The notes beneath the pieces are model-generated. The model was not told the origin of the DNA and searched no databases. It saw nothing but the letters and a program-made list of their open reading frames with translations. A program made the position numbers and the translations under genes. A stretch of 64,000 nt of DNA from positions 230,827,911 to 230,891,910 of the forward strand of contig OX352772.1 in the NCBI GenBank assembly GCA_947095535.1, written 5' to 3'. Origin of the DNA: Poecilobothrus nobilitatus. Taxonomy: Eukaryota > Arthropoda > Insecta > Diptera > Dolichopodidae. Below, in pieces: positions 32,991 to 45,089 of this stretch (the first letter of the stretch is position 1; the number at the start of each line of letters is the position of its first letter).

Positions 32991-33104
32991 TTTGTTCTTT
33001 ATTATAATAAAAAAAAAATAACCTAGCCTTTTATTTATAACTCTGATTTCATAAACAAAAGTGGGGATACCTACCTATACTAAAGAGCAGTAAATTTTTA
33101 AAGC

Positions 33105-33375
33105 CAACGGACCTTCGCAGACCGTTTTCGGACCTTCGCAGACCGTTTTCGGACCTTCACAGACTGTTTTTGGACCTGCAAAGACCGAAACTAGTCTTGA
33201 ATACGGGCCCTAGCGCGACCCCTTGGCCTAAGCACTGTAATAAGTATCTGAAAAAAAAAAATTTTTTCAGACCGTTTTCGGACCTTCACAGACCGTGTTC
33301 GGACCTTCAAAGACAGTTTTGGACCTTTAAAGACCGAGACTAGTTGTGAATACAGACCTCTGACACCTTTGCACC
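33105..33375. repeat. Two arrays of a 21-bp repeat (GGACCTTCGCAGACCGTTTTC)
   Basis: The 21-base unit begins at 33109, 33130, 33151 and 33172 in the first array. A second array (about 33268-33345) has the same unit and is followed, like the first, by 'aagaccga.actagt' and 'gaata'. So a block of roughly 180 bases holding the array was itself duplicated. It is non-coding, GC-richer than its surroundings, and lies between two leftward genes of the Polinton. Confidence 0.85.
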
Positions 33376-33475
33376 TTCATAAGTATCTGAAAAAAAAAAA
33401 CAATTTTTCCTTTTCTTTCAAAATAAATCAAAAAAAAAAAAAGAAGCAAATTAAATTTTTAATCTTAAAGTTTAT

Positions 33476-33814
33476 TTATTTTAAAAATTTTTCTTGTGAA
33501 TCGATATCACTCGATGGAATTAATTGAAATAATGCCATATTTCGTCTGTCTTTATCCCGTCCCAAAAATTTGAAATAAAACTGCGCTCTATTCAATTCCT
33601 CTAATTCTGGTTAGTTTGTTACTTTTTTTGATAACCTGTCCGGCATGAAAAATATAATTTTTTCATTGGTTAGTGGATCTTCTACCTCGCACAGCACCAC
33701 CGTTTGACCTCTTTTCGTCTCTAAAACGCGCCAGGAAATCACCTCGTATATTTTATTCTGTTGTAAAATATCAATATTTTGATATTTTTCACTTGAACCC
33801 ACTCCCAATTCCAT
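33476..33814 (-). pseudogene. Small leftward Polinton gene, possible OB-fold DNA-binding protein, one stop
   Basis: From the ATG at 33812-33814 the frame reads YQNIDILQQNKIYEVISWRV, LETKRGQTVVLCEVED, IIFFMPDRLS, then in-frame TAA at 33611-33613, and continues in phase PELEELNRAQFYFKFLGRDK to TAA at 33476-33478, about 110 codons. The 'Y.v...r...TK.G..vv......v.lP.R.......l...y.G' pattern resembles small OB-fold-type proteins common in repeat-rich insect genomes. A single-stranded DNA-binding role in element replication is a guess. It lies upstream of, and divergent from, the polymerase. Confidence 0.5.
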
Positions 33815-33819
33815 TAAAT

Positions 33820-34587
33820 TTTTTAAAAAGGCAGCCTATTTCATATTAAAAAAATAGAAAATAGAAAATTAAAAATAAAAAGAAAACAAATATCTTACCA
33901 TATTGTTTGTTTTATTTTGTAATGTTATGTATATACTTAATAAAGTAAATAATTTCTAATGATATTAAAGGAAAATTGTTGTTTTTATATATGAAAAACT
34001 TTATATATCAAATCCCTACTATATAGTATACAATCACTTTTTTTTTTTTTTGTTTTTGAAAACATAAAATTATCTTTAAAAAAAACAAAAAAAAATAACT
34101 AACTCATTATGCAATTAAGCAATTTTTTGTTTTGTTTTTGTTTCTCTAATTGATATTAAATCTGTAAAAGATTTTTTTTTTTTTTTGTTTTAAAGTTGAT
34201 ATTCTAATACGATACAACAATTTTGCCGTATTTGAAAAATATCGTATAAATTAAAAAGTTATGAAGGTTGCTGCAGCTGCGCTGTGCCAAAAAACATTTT
34301 TTTATAGATTTATTTTATTTTATGATTAGAATAGTAAGGTTGCCTTTCTAAAAAAAAAAAAAAAAAAAACATAAAAAAAACAGTTAATATGCTAATACGA
34401 TGCAACATTGTTGCAGAATTAATAAGTTACAGTAAGTAAATTCATAGTGAGCTTTTTAAATGTATTTACCCGGTGGTGGTTTTTAAAAATATATATATGA
34501 TCTTATGTTAAAATCCATTTTTAGTTAGCAATAATTTTTGTTACGAAATAATAACGTTTTACATAAATAAAAACAAACAAAAAAAAA
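33820..34587. other. Non-coding, poly-A/T-rich stretch upstream of the polymerase
   Basis: Long T and A runs, 'ctaatacgat(a/g)caac' twice (34204 and 34394 region) and 'gctgcagctgcgctgtgcc' at about 34271. No gene is seen. The leftward small gene and the rightward polymerase both start at its edges, so it should hold their promoters. Confidence 0.5.
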
Positions 34588-37500
34588 ATGAATTCAGCAA
34601 ATAAAAAAATGAAATTAGAATGTAATGAGTGTAAAAAAATTTTTACAAGATCGGATAATCTAAAAAGACATAAATGTAGAACACAATTAAAACATAAATG
34701 TGATTTATGTCAAAAAACATTTAGTAGAAAAAGAATTTTATTAGATCATATAAAGATCACAGAGAAAGTTATGAAAATACAAAATTTTGTGAGAAGTGCA
34801 AAACAACCATCTCAAATAATTTGTGGAACTACCACATTCGGACAAATAAACATAAGAAAAATGCAGCAGAAGTCATTAAAACTAATGTTAGGTGTATTAA
34901 TGAATGTTTTCAAAATAGACTAGAAACATTTATTACAGATAATGATGATGAAGGCATATTAAACCCATCACAATTTTTAGAAAAGGCTCAAACCGATATA
35001 ATTGAATTGTTGAGACAATCACTAAAAAAGCACAATGCCATTAAGGTAAATCTTGAACTTTTCGGGGAATATATAAAACCAACAGAAAAAGAGTTTGAAA
35101 ATATATCAATCAAATCTTTTCAAACTCGAATGTTTAGCATTACACAGACAGACGATCTTAATGATTTTTTTGAAAATGATAAAGAAGTTATTCAACAACA
35201 AGCAGAAGACTTCCAAGAAAAGGATAGTGGCTGGGCGTTGATTAGAATTTTACACGTGGAAATAAATATTAATAAATATGAACCAATCCGCGTTTCTAGT
35301 TATATTAAGTTACCAAAAAACATAGAAGATAAAAAAGCTTGCATTAATATCAACAATAATGATAACTTCTGTTTTAAGTGGAGACAAACTTGTGCTGTAC
35401 ATGCAAAACGAACATCTTCATACAAAATTAGTGACATTTCTCAACCCATAGTCAAGCTTGAGTTTGGCGATGTTTTACAACTTAATTTTGGTAATATGCA
35501 ATTTCCAGCTAAATTGTCTGAATTAAATTTATTCGAAGAACTTAATAATGATATAAGCATAAATTTGTTTGGACTGGAAGTCTTTAATAAGAAATATGAG
35601 GTTGTAGGGCCATTTTATTTGACAAAATGTAAAAAAAATTTTCATGTCAATTTATTGCTTTTGGAAAGGGATGAAAAATTACATTTTGTTTACATAAAAC
35701 ATTTATCAAGATTGATAAGTCGATCTGTAACAAAGAATACTCATCAAATTTATATTTGTAATATGTGCTTGCAACATTTTCATACATTATAACAACGTGC
35801 CTTACACATACTCGAATGCAATAAAGTAGTTACAAAGCTTCCATCTGTTGAAAAAAGTACACTAGAGTTTAAGAATTATCAACAACAATTGAAAACACCT
35901 TTTGTTATTTATGCCGATGCTGAGAGTATTTTACAGCCTATTGCAACATGCAATCCTGATCCCATGATGTCTTCAACAACAAATATTCATCAACATGTTC
36001 CAGTAGCTTTCTCGTACTACATTAAGTGTTCTTTTGATGATAGTCTAAGCTGTTTCAAAGAATTTGTTGGAGCTAACTGTGCTAAGGAATTTATCCAATC
36101 ATTGACGGAAACATGCAGTGAATTATATTCAACCTTCTTTATGAGTTCAAAGCCGATGAATCCACTAACACTGGATGAGCAGCTGCAACAATTGGTTCAA
36201 GAAACGTGTCACATATGTGGTAAGCATTTAGATTTTAATAATAGAATTAGAGACCATTGTCACTTTACTGGTAATTATAGAGGTCCTGCTCATTCTTATT
36301 GCAACTTATTGTTTAGGCGATCAAATTTTTTCCCAATATTCTTTCACAATTTTTCCGGCTATGATTGTCATCTTTTATTTAAAGAGCTAAACGAAGTGAA
36401 TGGACATATTGGTGTCATTCCTTTGAATAAAGAACGTTATATTTCATTATCTAAAAAAATTACCATAGATAATAATCATTCATTTTATTTACGTTTTCTT
36501 GATAGCTTCAGATTTATGGCTTCTAGCCTTGATTCATTGTTTAAAAATTTAAATGAAAACGATTTGTTTCATATAAAAAAAGAATTCAATAATAATGAAA
36601 AATTTATACTTATGACTCGAAAGGGGGTTTTTCCCTATGAGTATTTAAATTCCATTAAACGACTTGACGAAACATGTTTACCGTCACAAGACAATTTTAC
36701 CAGTCAAATGACAAACACACCATGTTCCGATGAAGACTACATTCATGCAGTTAATGTATGGAATACGTTTAAATGTCAAAATATATGGGACTATTTTAAA
36801 CTTTACCTTAAAATAGATGTACTTATTTTGACTGATGTTTTTGAAAACTTCGAAAAATATGCTCCAAAATCTATTCTTTAGATCCTGCAAATTTTTACAC
36901 TACACCAGGTTTGTCATGGGCGGCTATGTTAAAATACACTGATATCAAGTTAGAGTTGTTAACTGATGTTGATATGTATAATTTTTTTAAAAAAGGGATT
37001 CGTGGTGGAATTAGTCAGTGCTCACTTAGACATTCAGTAGCAAATAATAAATTTATGGGGGAATCTTATAAAAAAAACGAACCTTCTAAATACATAGTAT
37101 ATGAAGATGCTAACAATTTACATGGGTGGGCAATGATACAATATTTACCACATAAAGATTTTCAGTGGGTTGATACTCCTGAAAATATTGATGTGCTTTC
37201 AGTTGCCGATGATTCGCAAACTGGTTACGTTTTAGAAGTGGATTTAGATTACCCTCAACATTTACATGATTTGCACAATGATTTGCCTTTTTATGCTGAA
37301 AACAAAGTTCCACCGAAAGGTAAAATTCCTAAACTGTTAGTTGACTTAACAAACAAACGAAAATATATTATCCATTATCGAAATTTAAAACAATGTCTTC
37401 GAAACGGTATGATTCTCAAAAAAATTTATAGAGTACTAAAATTCACACAAAGCAATTGGTTAAAAAAATATATTGATTTAAATAACGCACACAGGTCAAT

Positions 37501-38329
37501 GGCTAAAAATGTTTTTGAAAAAGATTATTTTAAATTAATGAATAATGCTGTTTTCGGTAAAACAATGGAAAATGTAGATAAAAGAAAAAATGTCAAAATA
37601 GCTACGTCTTGGGAAAGTCAAGGAAGACATTTAGGTGCTCGAGCGCTAATAGCAAAACCAAATTATCATAGCCACTCTAGATTTATTGAAAACTTGATAG
37701 CCATTCAGCTTAATCATACAGATATATATTATGACAAACCTATATATTTGGGATTTACGGTACTCGAACAATCTAAAATTCTTATGTATGATTTTCATTA
37801 TGATTATATTAAACCTAAATATGGTAGTAAGGCTTTATTAAATTATACAGACACTGACAGTTTCATTTATACTGTACAGACAGATGATTTTTACGCTGAC
37901 ATATTTAATGAAATATCAAAACGTTTTGATACATCAGATTATCCATCCGACAATTTATTTAATTTTCCTCTAATGAATAAAAAAGTTCTGGGTCTTTTTA
38001 AAGATGAATTTAATAAAAAAATTGTTTCTGAATTTATTGGATTAAAATCTAAAATGTATTTCCTTCAAACATATGAAAATAAAACTATTAAAAAAGCTAA
38101 AGGAATAAAGAAATATGTTGTCAATTCTTTAACATTAGATAATTATAAAAATTGTTTGTTAAAAAATGAAACTTGTTTAAAACAAATGAAAATATTTAGA
38201 TCACATTTACATACAATTTATACACAAAATTTAAATAAAGTAGCTTTAAGTTCATTAGATAATAAAAGATATGTAACTGAAGATAATATAAAAACATATG
38301 CTTGGGGGCATTATGCCATTGAGCAATAG
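34588..38329 (+). pseudogene. POLB: Polinton protein-primed DNA polymerase B with N-terminal zinc fingers
   Basis: The start (34588) encodes two C2H2 fingers: CNECKKIFTRSDNLKRHKC and CDLCQKTFSRKRILLDHI. After a phase change near 34800 comes a third finger-like segment and a long region to TAA at 35790-35792, which is in frame with what follows. Then come FVIYADAES (exonuclease motif I), a C/H cluster CHICGK...RDHCHFTG...HSYCN (endonuclease VII-like), FHNFSGYDCHLLF (Exo II) and YLKIDVLILTDVFENF (Exo III). A second phase change occurs near 36880. The last frame (36911-38329) holds motif A in YEDANNLHGWAM, motif B in NNAVFGKTMENV and motif C in YTDTDSF. Length, about 1,240 codons, is normal. Role: copies the element using a terminal protein primer. 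One stop and two frameshifts make this copy inactive, though all catalytic motifs are still visible. Confidence 0.92.
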
Positions 38330-38569
38330 TTGTAAAAAAACCAAATAAAAAAATCAAATTTTTGTTAGCTTAATATTAATAATAAAAATCACAATTTAAA
38401 GATGTTTAAAAAAAAAAATATTATACACACATTAAAAGTGTCTTTCAATTTTTTAAAAACTTTTTTTTTTAATTTTTCAGATAAATATTAAACCAAAAGC
38501 TTTAACTTTAATAATTTCTTAAACAAGACTTTATAAACTTTACATATCTTCACTTTAACCAGCTTAACT
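38330..38569. other. Between polymerase stop and right terminal repeat
   Basis: About 240 A/T-rich bases with 'ataataaaaatc' (possible polyadenylation signal AATAAA at about 38379 region and 'caaataaaaaaa' at 38341). No gene. Confidence 0.5.
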
Positions 38570-39660
38570 TTTAAAATTTGAAAACATAAAAAACTTTTAA
38601 TTTTTCAGTTAAATATTAATTCATCTAAATCTAAACTTTAATAATATTAACTTTGAAAACTTTTCTAATCTGTTTGAAAATTTTCAACAGCACTATAGCT
38701 TAAGCTTAATATTATTAATTTAAAAAACTTTTCTTTAATTTTTCAAGTAAATTTTAAACCAAGCTTAAACTTTCCTAATAATAGTTTTGTATTTAAACCC
38801 AACTTTAAAAACTTTTCATATTATCTTTTTAATACTCAGCACTACAGTTTAACTTCTTAAGCTTATTATTGTTTTAAATATAAAAAGTTTTCCATTTAAA
38901 TTTTTAGGTAAGTAACTATTAAGTTAAGCTTAAACTATATGATAATAATAACTTTGAATATAAACCAAACTTTAAAAACTTTTTATAACTAATTTTGGAA
39001 TTGCAGCACAATAGCTTAAGCTTATTTTTTTATTTTATAAAACTTCTTTTAATTTTTCACGTAAATATTAAATCAAGCTTAAACTTTAATAAACTTTTCA
39101 TATCTAATTAAGAACATTCCGTTCAATAGCTTAAGCTTATTTTATTTTTTATTTTAATTTACAAAATTTTTTTTTCATTTTTCACAGAAATATTAAATCA
39201 AGCTTAAACTTTAATAATATTAAAAATAAACCAAACTTAAAAAACTTTTCATATCTAATTAGGAATATTCAGCTCAATAGCTTAAATTTATTTTTTATTT
39301 TAATTTATAAAACTTTTTTTTCAATTTTCACGGAAATATTAAATCAAGTTTAAACTTTGATAATATTAACTTTGTATTTAAACCAAACCAAACTTTAAAA
39401 ACTTTTCATATTTAATTAAGAACAGTAAGCACTATATCTTTAGTTTATTACTGTTTTAATTTGAAATTTAAACATAACTGATATTCTAACCGCTAAGCTT
39501 AATTTAAAATATTCAAAAGCATAAAACTTTTTACTTATCACAATTTTATTGCATACATTTAGGAGAACTGTTGAATAAAAGCTCCTCCTGGCGCTGAAAC
39601 AGCATAATAAAAGCTTTAAAAAAACTCCTCCTGGCGCTGAAACGGCATATACATACTACT
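38570..39660. repeat. Polinton terminal inverted repeat, right
   Basis: Inverse of the left repeat, ending 'ggcatatacatactact'. It has one or more extra internal units compared with the left side (for example around 39100-39330), so the two arms differ in length by at least 100 bases. Confidence 0.9.
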
Positions 39661-39666
39661 AACACC
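39661..39666. repeat. Polinton target-site duplication, right copy (AACACC)
   Basis: Six bases directly after the element's last base, identical and in the same orientation as 24306-24311. Confidence 0.95.
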
Positions 39667-40430
39667 AATTATATCCGCTCCAGTGTGTAAAAGATTTTCA
39701 AAGCAGTGTTCAATCAAATTTTTTTTTTGAACAGAGTCAAGCGAAGCTATTGGAAAAAATCCCAAAGGAATCTTCCAACTGTGGTTCATACAAACTGCTA
39801 TAAAAACTAATATTTGTGTAGCCTTTATGTTAGAGTTAATTCCACTCCCAATATCAACAAACCCGTAACAAGCATTCCCGGTCCAATCAATATGTTGCCG
39901 TATATAGATTTCATCAAATACTACATTTAAAAAAAGCTTATAACCATTTTTTTGCCCTTCCTCAACAGCATAGGTAATTGCTACAAAAGCTTCGGAAGTA
40001 AATCCCGGTTTACAATTTATGGACTGGTACCAGTTACTGATAGTTCGCGGATGAGGAAGGCAATTTTCAAAAGAATTTCGAACAAACGAATAAGCTTTTG
40101 GAGATAAAAAATTTAGATTCAAAGCAAACTTTTGCAGCTCAGGAGAATAGTTTTTCGGTAGTAATTTATTATGTCTTAATATTTGGCGTTCTAAAATTAA
40201 TTTTAGGTCCTGAAATTTCATCTAACATAGCTGATATTTGATCTGAAATTAAATTTTTAATTTTTAATGATTTAACAATATCTTCAAAATTTTTTAATTT
40301 TTTAATTTTTCTTCTATTGTTTTGTTTTAATGTTTTAATTTTCCTATCCTTATTTTTAATTGTTTCTCTTAAAAGCCGTAATTCTTCTTTAAATTTTTTG
40401 GTTTTTGGATTTTTGGATTTTTATGTTATA
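39661..40430 (-). pseudogene. P-element/THAP9-like transposase (family B), N-terminal part
   Basis: The leftward frame from 40221 reads LPKNYSPELQKFALNLNFLS, PKAYSFVRNSF, LPHPRTISNWYQ, then the first catalytic aspartate in VVFDEIYIR, and runs up to GADIIGV, where the Polinton starts. Upstream (about 40420-40222) in another frame is a lysine-rich coiled coil (RLLRETIKNKDRKIKTLK) and LISDQISAMLDEIS. Comparison with the right copy, which reads straight through the same point, shows a 1-nt loss near 40200 in this copy. The THAP finger that should precede the coiled coil is absent, cut at the head-to-head junction. Confidence 0.85.
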
Positions 40431-40469
40431 AAAATTATAAAATAAATAAATATTAAAATAAAATCGCTT

Positions 40470-41130
40470 GTACGGTATATTGTATTAAATTGGCTTTTCT
40501 AGGTAGAGTTTCCGATCCCTTCAACTGTTAGCGCATATGATCATGAAATTAACAATAACGAAAATTCAAAAAATTCTTTAAACCGAACAATAGTCACAAC
40601 ATCTCAAGAATCTGTTTTTTGTGGTCCAAAAACCAAAAAGTTTAAAGAAGAATTACGGCTTTTGAGAGAAACAATTAAAAATAAGGATAGAAAAATTAAA
40701 ACATTACAACAAAACAATAGAGGAAAAATTAAAAAATTAAAAAAATATGAAGATATTGTTAAATCATTAAAAAATTAATTTCAGATCAAATATTAGCTAT
40801 GTCAGATGAATTTTCAGGACCTATTAAATTAATTTTAGAACGTCAAAATTAAGTCATAATTAATTTCTACCGAAAAACTATTCTCCTGAGGTGCAAAAGT
40901 TTGCTTTGAATCTACGTTTTTTATCTCCAAAAGCTTATTCGTTTGTTTGAAAAAGAAATCAGACAAAAGATAAACTATTTAGACTCCAACCAAACATTAC
41001 TTAATAAAAAATATTTCGATAGCATAGCTATAAATGTACAAAAAAATTTAACAAATCGTAATTTATTTCCTGAAATTTCTAAACATATTTTTGAAAATAA
41101 TCCTTATAGTTTACTAATAATGATTTAGTA
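40470..41130 (+). pseudogene. Right-hand P-like (family B) copy, internally deleted
   Basis: Starting after a splice-acceptor-like 'ttggcttttctag', the frame reads PSTVSAYDHEINNNE, ESVFCGPKTKKFKEELRLL and RETIKNKDRKIKTLQQNN, then LISDQ-type sequence, ELQ/VQKFALNL-type and FLSPKAYSFV. It then jumps directly (about 40950) to the 3' end region 'gaaaaagaaatcagacaaaa', equivalent to 'gaaaaagaaatatgacaaaa' near 23060. So the whole catalytic core is missing: an internal deletion like those in many P-element derivatives. It extends 5' beyond the left copy by over 100 bases. Confidence 0.75.
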
Positions 41131-42196
41131 AATTTAAAAACATTAATTCATATAGTTTATTTAAAAAGAGAATTAGTGACCAATTTTTGTTTAATTAAAG
41201 AAAAGAAAAGATATAAAAGATATATGTGTATACATTTTGTATTGATTGCACTAATTATATTTTTTGATTATAAGTAAAGAAATGTATAATAAAAACATAC
41301 TTGAAGAATTGTTGAAAAAATATTTATAATACGCATATACTAAATTATACGACCGCACAGCTTAGGTTAAGGTCTTAATTTTTCAAATTACAAATTTATA
41401 TATGTAAATTGTAAACTATCCTGTAAAAATAATATTTAAAATAAAGAAAAAAAAAAAAAATCAATTATAATAAAATATTTATCGATAAGATTTTTCTTTA
41501 TTGCAAAAAAAAATATCTGATAAATGTTCTATTAGAAATAAGTTATCTGGAATTACGTTATTTAAGGGTATGTAAATATGTTTATTAAAATAAGTAACAT
41601 AATTTTAATTCTTAATACAATTTAATATAAAATTTTAATTTTCTTTTAGTAATAAGTTATCATTATTAATTTAATAATTCGAGATAATAAGAGTATGTAA
41701 TTTTGTTTTTTTTTTCTTTATTTACTATTTTTTTTTTTATAAATTCAACATAGTTTAATTCCAGAAATTGAAAATTGACATTTATATAATTTCTTACAGA
41801 CCTTAGCAAAAACAGCTGTGTGGTCTAATATTTTTTTTTTAGAATATACAGACGTGTTAAAAAAACGAAAAGAAAAATTAATTTAAGATTCAATATTCAA
41901 AATTTATCTAAATCTAAATCTAGTATTTCAATATTATGTAACGATTTCAAATTTTATATTCCAAACAGTTTGTTTTATCTATTTTTTTTTTTTTTTTTTA
42001 CATTATTTTTTACTTTTCTCATTTTATACATTTTGATTGCATACCAATTAACATTGTAACGTTTAAAACAAGTTACTATTATATATAGCTAAACTATTTT
42101 GCATTATTATTTAACTTCCTTTTTTTTTTTTTTTATATTATTATTTTTTTTTTGCTGTTTTTAATATATTTTAAATTTAGTTACGTATTAGTACTG

Positions 42197-45081
42197 TTAG
42201 TTTAAGTTTGTGCTTAGGCGAAGATCCCTAATATTTTTCTTAAATAAACTAAACGAGGACATATTTTTTAGCTCATTACTTAAATAATTAAATGCACTTA
42301 AACTTGTGTATACAACATTGTTTTTTTGTTTATTCGTTTTAAATAAAGAAAGATAGAAATTCAACTTGTTTCTAGTATTGTAGCCATGAATATCAATATT
42401 TCGATTAATTAAAAAGTTATGTTTAATTAAATTGTTAATTATTTTATAATATAACTCTCTTTTACAAATAACTTCAAAACTTAAATATTGAACCGAGTAG
42501 AGCAAATTTGTGGGATGTCTATGATGATAGAAATTAATAATTTTTTATTGCTTTCTTATGAACAATATCAATTTTTTTAATATGTGTTTGTAACGCATTA
42601 CTCCAAAGTGGGTTTAAGTAAGTTAAATTAGAAGCAATGTATAACGAATATATGATGAATAATGTGTTTCTATCGAAGTATTTTCGTAGTCTTTTTAATT
42701 TTAGTATGGATTGAATTTTTTTATGACATGGTCTATATGTTCTTGCCATGTAAGTTTACTGTCTATTACGAGACCTAGATAATTGAAATTTTTTACTATA
42801 TTAATATTATTATTTTTATATTTGATATTGTGGAAATTAAGGATTTTCTCATCGAAAATGAGAATTTTACTTTTTTTAATATTTAAGGACATTTTATTTT
42901 TGTCTAACCACTCTTCTATATTACATAGATCGTTTTGTATAGCCTCTCTTAACTCTATTTCGGTGTCTGTGGAATATTTAATGACAGCATCATCGGCAAA
43001 GAGCTGTAAAAGTCTCTTTAAATTTAGCCTTGCTATATCATCTATATAAATTTTAAACAGATCAGGACCTAAAATCGACCATTGGGGAACGCCTTTTTTT
43101 ACAAGTTCCATGTTGCTTTTGATGCCATTGCAGCGAGTTTGTTGCTTCCTATTAGATAAGTAAGATCTGAACAGGTTTAACTTAGTTTCACTAAATTCCA
43201 ATTGTGATAATTTAAAAATAAGTATATCATGGTCGACGCAATCAAATGCTTTTTGTAGATCTATAAATAAGCAAGCTGTATATTTTTTCTTATCCATGCT
43301 TTTTGTTATAAAATCCGACAAAGCTAAACAAGCGGCAGCCGTGTTTGAGTTATCCTCAAAACCGTACTGATCTTTATGCAAAATGCCATTAGCGTTTATG
43401 AAATGTGTTAGTCTTGTTTTGATAATTTTTTCGAATATTTTTGAAATTGAATTTAATACTGAAATTGGCCTATAGTTCGAAGGATCTGATTTATCGTTTG
43501 CTTTATGTATCGGTGTAACTGTGGCAATTTTTAGGGCATCAGGGAAGTGCCCAGATCCAAAGGCAGAGTTAATGAATTTTACCATGAGCGGACTAACTTG
43601 GTTAGAGTATTTTTTAAAACTTTCGATGGAATATTATCATATCCATTACCCGATCCTAACTTAATTGTGTCAATTGTTTTTTGAACTTCATCTATGCTTG
43701 CAGGAGATAAGCTAAAACTATTATGAATTATTTTTTGAAAAGAGCCCAAATAGTTTTCATCAATGGAATCTCTTGATATCTTTAAAGAATTTGTTACATT
43801 AATAAAGTATGTGTTCATTGTGTTTGCAATTTGTTGAGGGTTATTTATAATGGCATTACTAAATTTTATTTCATTTAAACTAGATGTTGTATCAAAAATG
43901 CTTTTGTTGTACATAATACTTTTGTATAGATCCCATAATTTTCTACTATTATTGGGATCATTTGATATTATCTTATTGCAAAAATTCTGTTTCGCTTGTT
44001 TTATTTCCCTACGTATTAACTCTTTATATTTTAGATAGCGTTCTTTGATTTTTTCATCGTTGGCGTACTTTTTCTTGTATTTAAAGAAGGAATCACGAAT
44101 TTTGATATTACGAATAATATCGTCGTTAATCCACTCATGATTTCTTTTTCGGTTATGTTGAGAAATAATTTTAGTATATTTTTGAATTTTACTTGAAAGT
44201 ACTTCTATGAATTTATCAATTGTATCGAATATTTCTAAATCACTCCAAAATCTATCACTAGAAAGTTTATCGTAGTCTAAAATAGTTTTTTTTAAATTAC
44301 TTGTTTGTTTCATAGATTTTAAATTTGTACTTACAAAGAGTAGATGATGATCTGATAGGCATGACTCGGAGACATGTACGTTATAATTCTAATCAATTAA
44401 GTCCGTAAGAAAATGGTCAATAATTGTTCTCGTGGTTGTACCTATTCTAGTTGCAAAATTTTCGTTAATGTTGTTATAAACTATATAACCATTACATAGT
44501 AGAGTGTTCAAATAATTTTTAACCTCCGTATTATTTTTATTTAACAAGTTTATATTAAAATCACCTAGGACCAAAGAATTCTTATAGATAGCAGTTATTT
44601 CGTCTAATTTATCAACAAACTCATTTAATTTGGTTTGATGTGCTCTATAAAAACACATTATATTAATATTTTGTTCGGGTAGTTTTACTATAAGCATATT
44701 TGAAGAGTTAAAATTTTCTTCAAAAATTAAATTTCTAACTAAATTATTAAATACATATATTGCTGCTCCACCATACGACTTTTCACGATTAGAAAAATAC
44801 GCCGAAAACCCTGGAAGATTATAAAATTGATTTTCATGCTTTAGGAGCCAAATTTCTGTTAAAATTACTACATGAACGTCACAATGGAGAGAATTAATTA
44901 ATATCTCTAAATTACTTAATTTATTCCTAAGGCTCTGAATATTTAGGTATAATATATTAAAATTATATTTGTAATTCAGCATAACACTTTTGAGCAGCCC
45001 TGTAAAATAATTAACTTTAATATTTTCATGTATATTAAAAGTCATTATTGTGGTACGCGACAATAGTATTTTCCCATTCAT
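42197..45081 (-). pseudogene. LINE ORF2: endonuclease and reverse transcriptase
   Basis: Endonuclease part (45081-44389): NILYLNIQSLRNKL, catalytic E in VVILTEIWLL, LVLGDFNINLL, IIDHFLTD. It stops at TAA 44389, then resumes downstream with SDHH and the linker frame 44313-43579. Reverse transcriptase (43585-42701): SDPSNYRPISVLNSISKIFE, QYGFEDNSNTAAACL, FIDLQKAFDCVDHDIL, GVPQWSILGPDLF (family: GVPQGSILGP, so G to W), LLQLFADDAVI, NKMSLNIKKSK, FNYLGLVID. C-terminal frames 42749 and 42505 end with HGYNTRNKLNFY and stop at 42197. About 960 codons in four or five frames. It would nick DNA and copy its RNA; with these lesions and a changed GVPQG box it is inactive. Confidence 0.88.
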
Positions 45082-45089
45082 AGCTACAA

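Larger units (their letters stand above)
24312..39660. mobile_element. Polinton (Maverick), complete but degenerate, 15,349 bp
   Basis: The ends are AGTAGTATGTATATGCC at the left and its complement at the right, with inverted repeats of roughly 1 kb and a 6-bp target duplication, AACACC, on both sides. Inside are the hallmark genes: retroviral-type integrase, packaging ATPase, adenain-like protease, protein-primed DNA polymerase B, and major and minor jelly-roll capsid proteins. Size, termini (AG...CT) and 6-bp duplication all match Polintons as described in animals. Frames of the polymerase, capsid proteins, protease and several small proteins are broken; integrase and ATPase are open. Confidence 0.97.

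Noticed and set aside
32743..33021. Rightward frame with a long leucine tract
   Set aside because: It is the antisense of the Asn/Ser-coding trinucleotide repeat and of the better-supported leftward gene.
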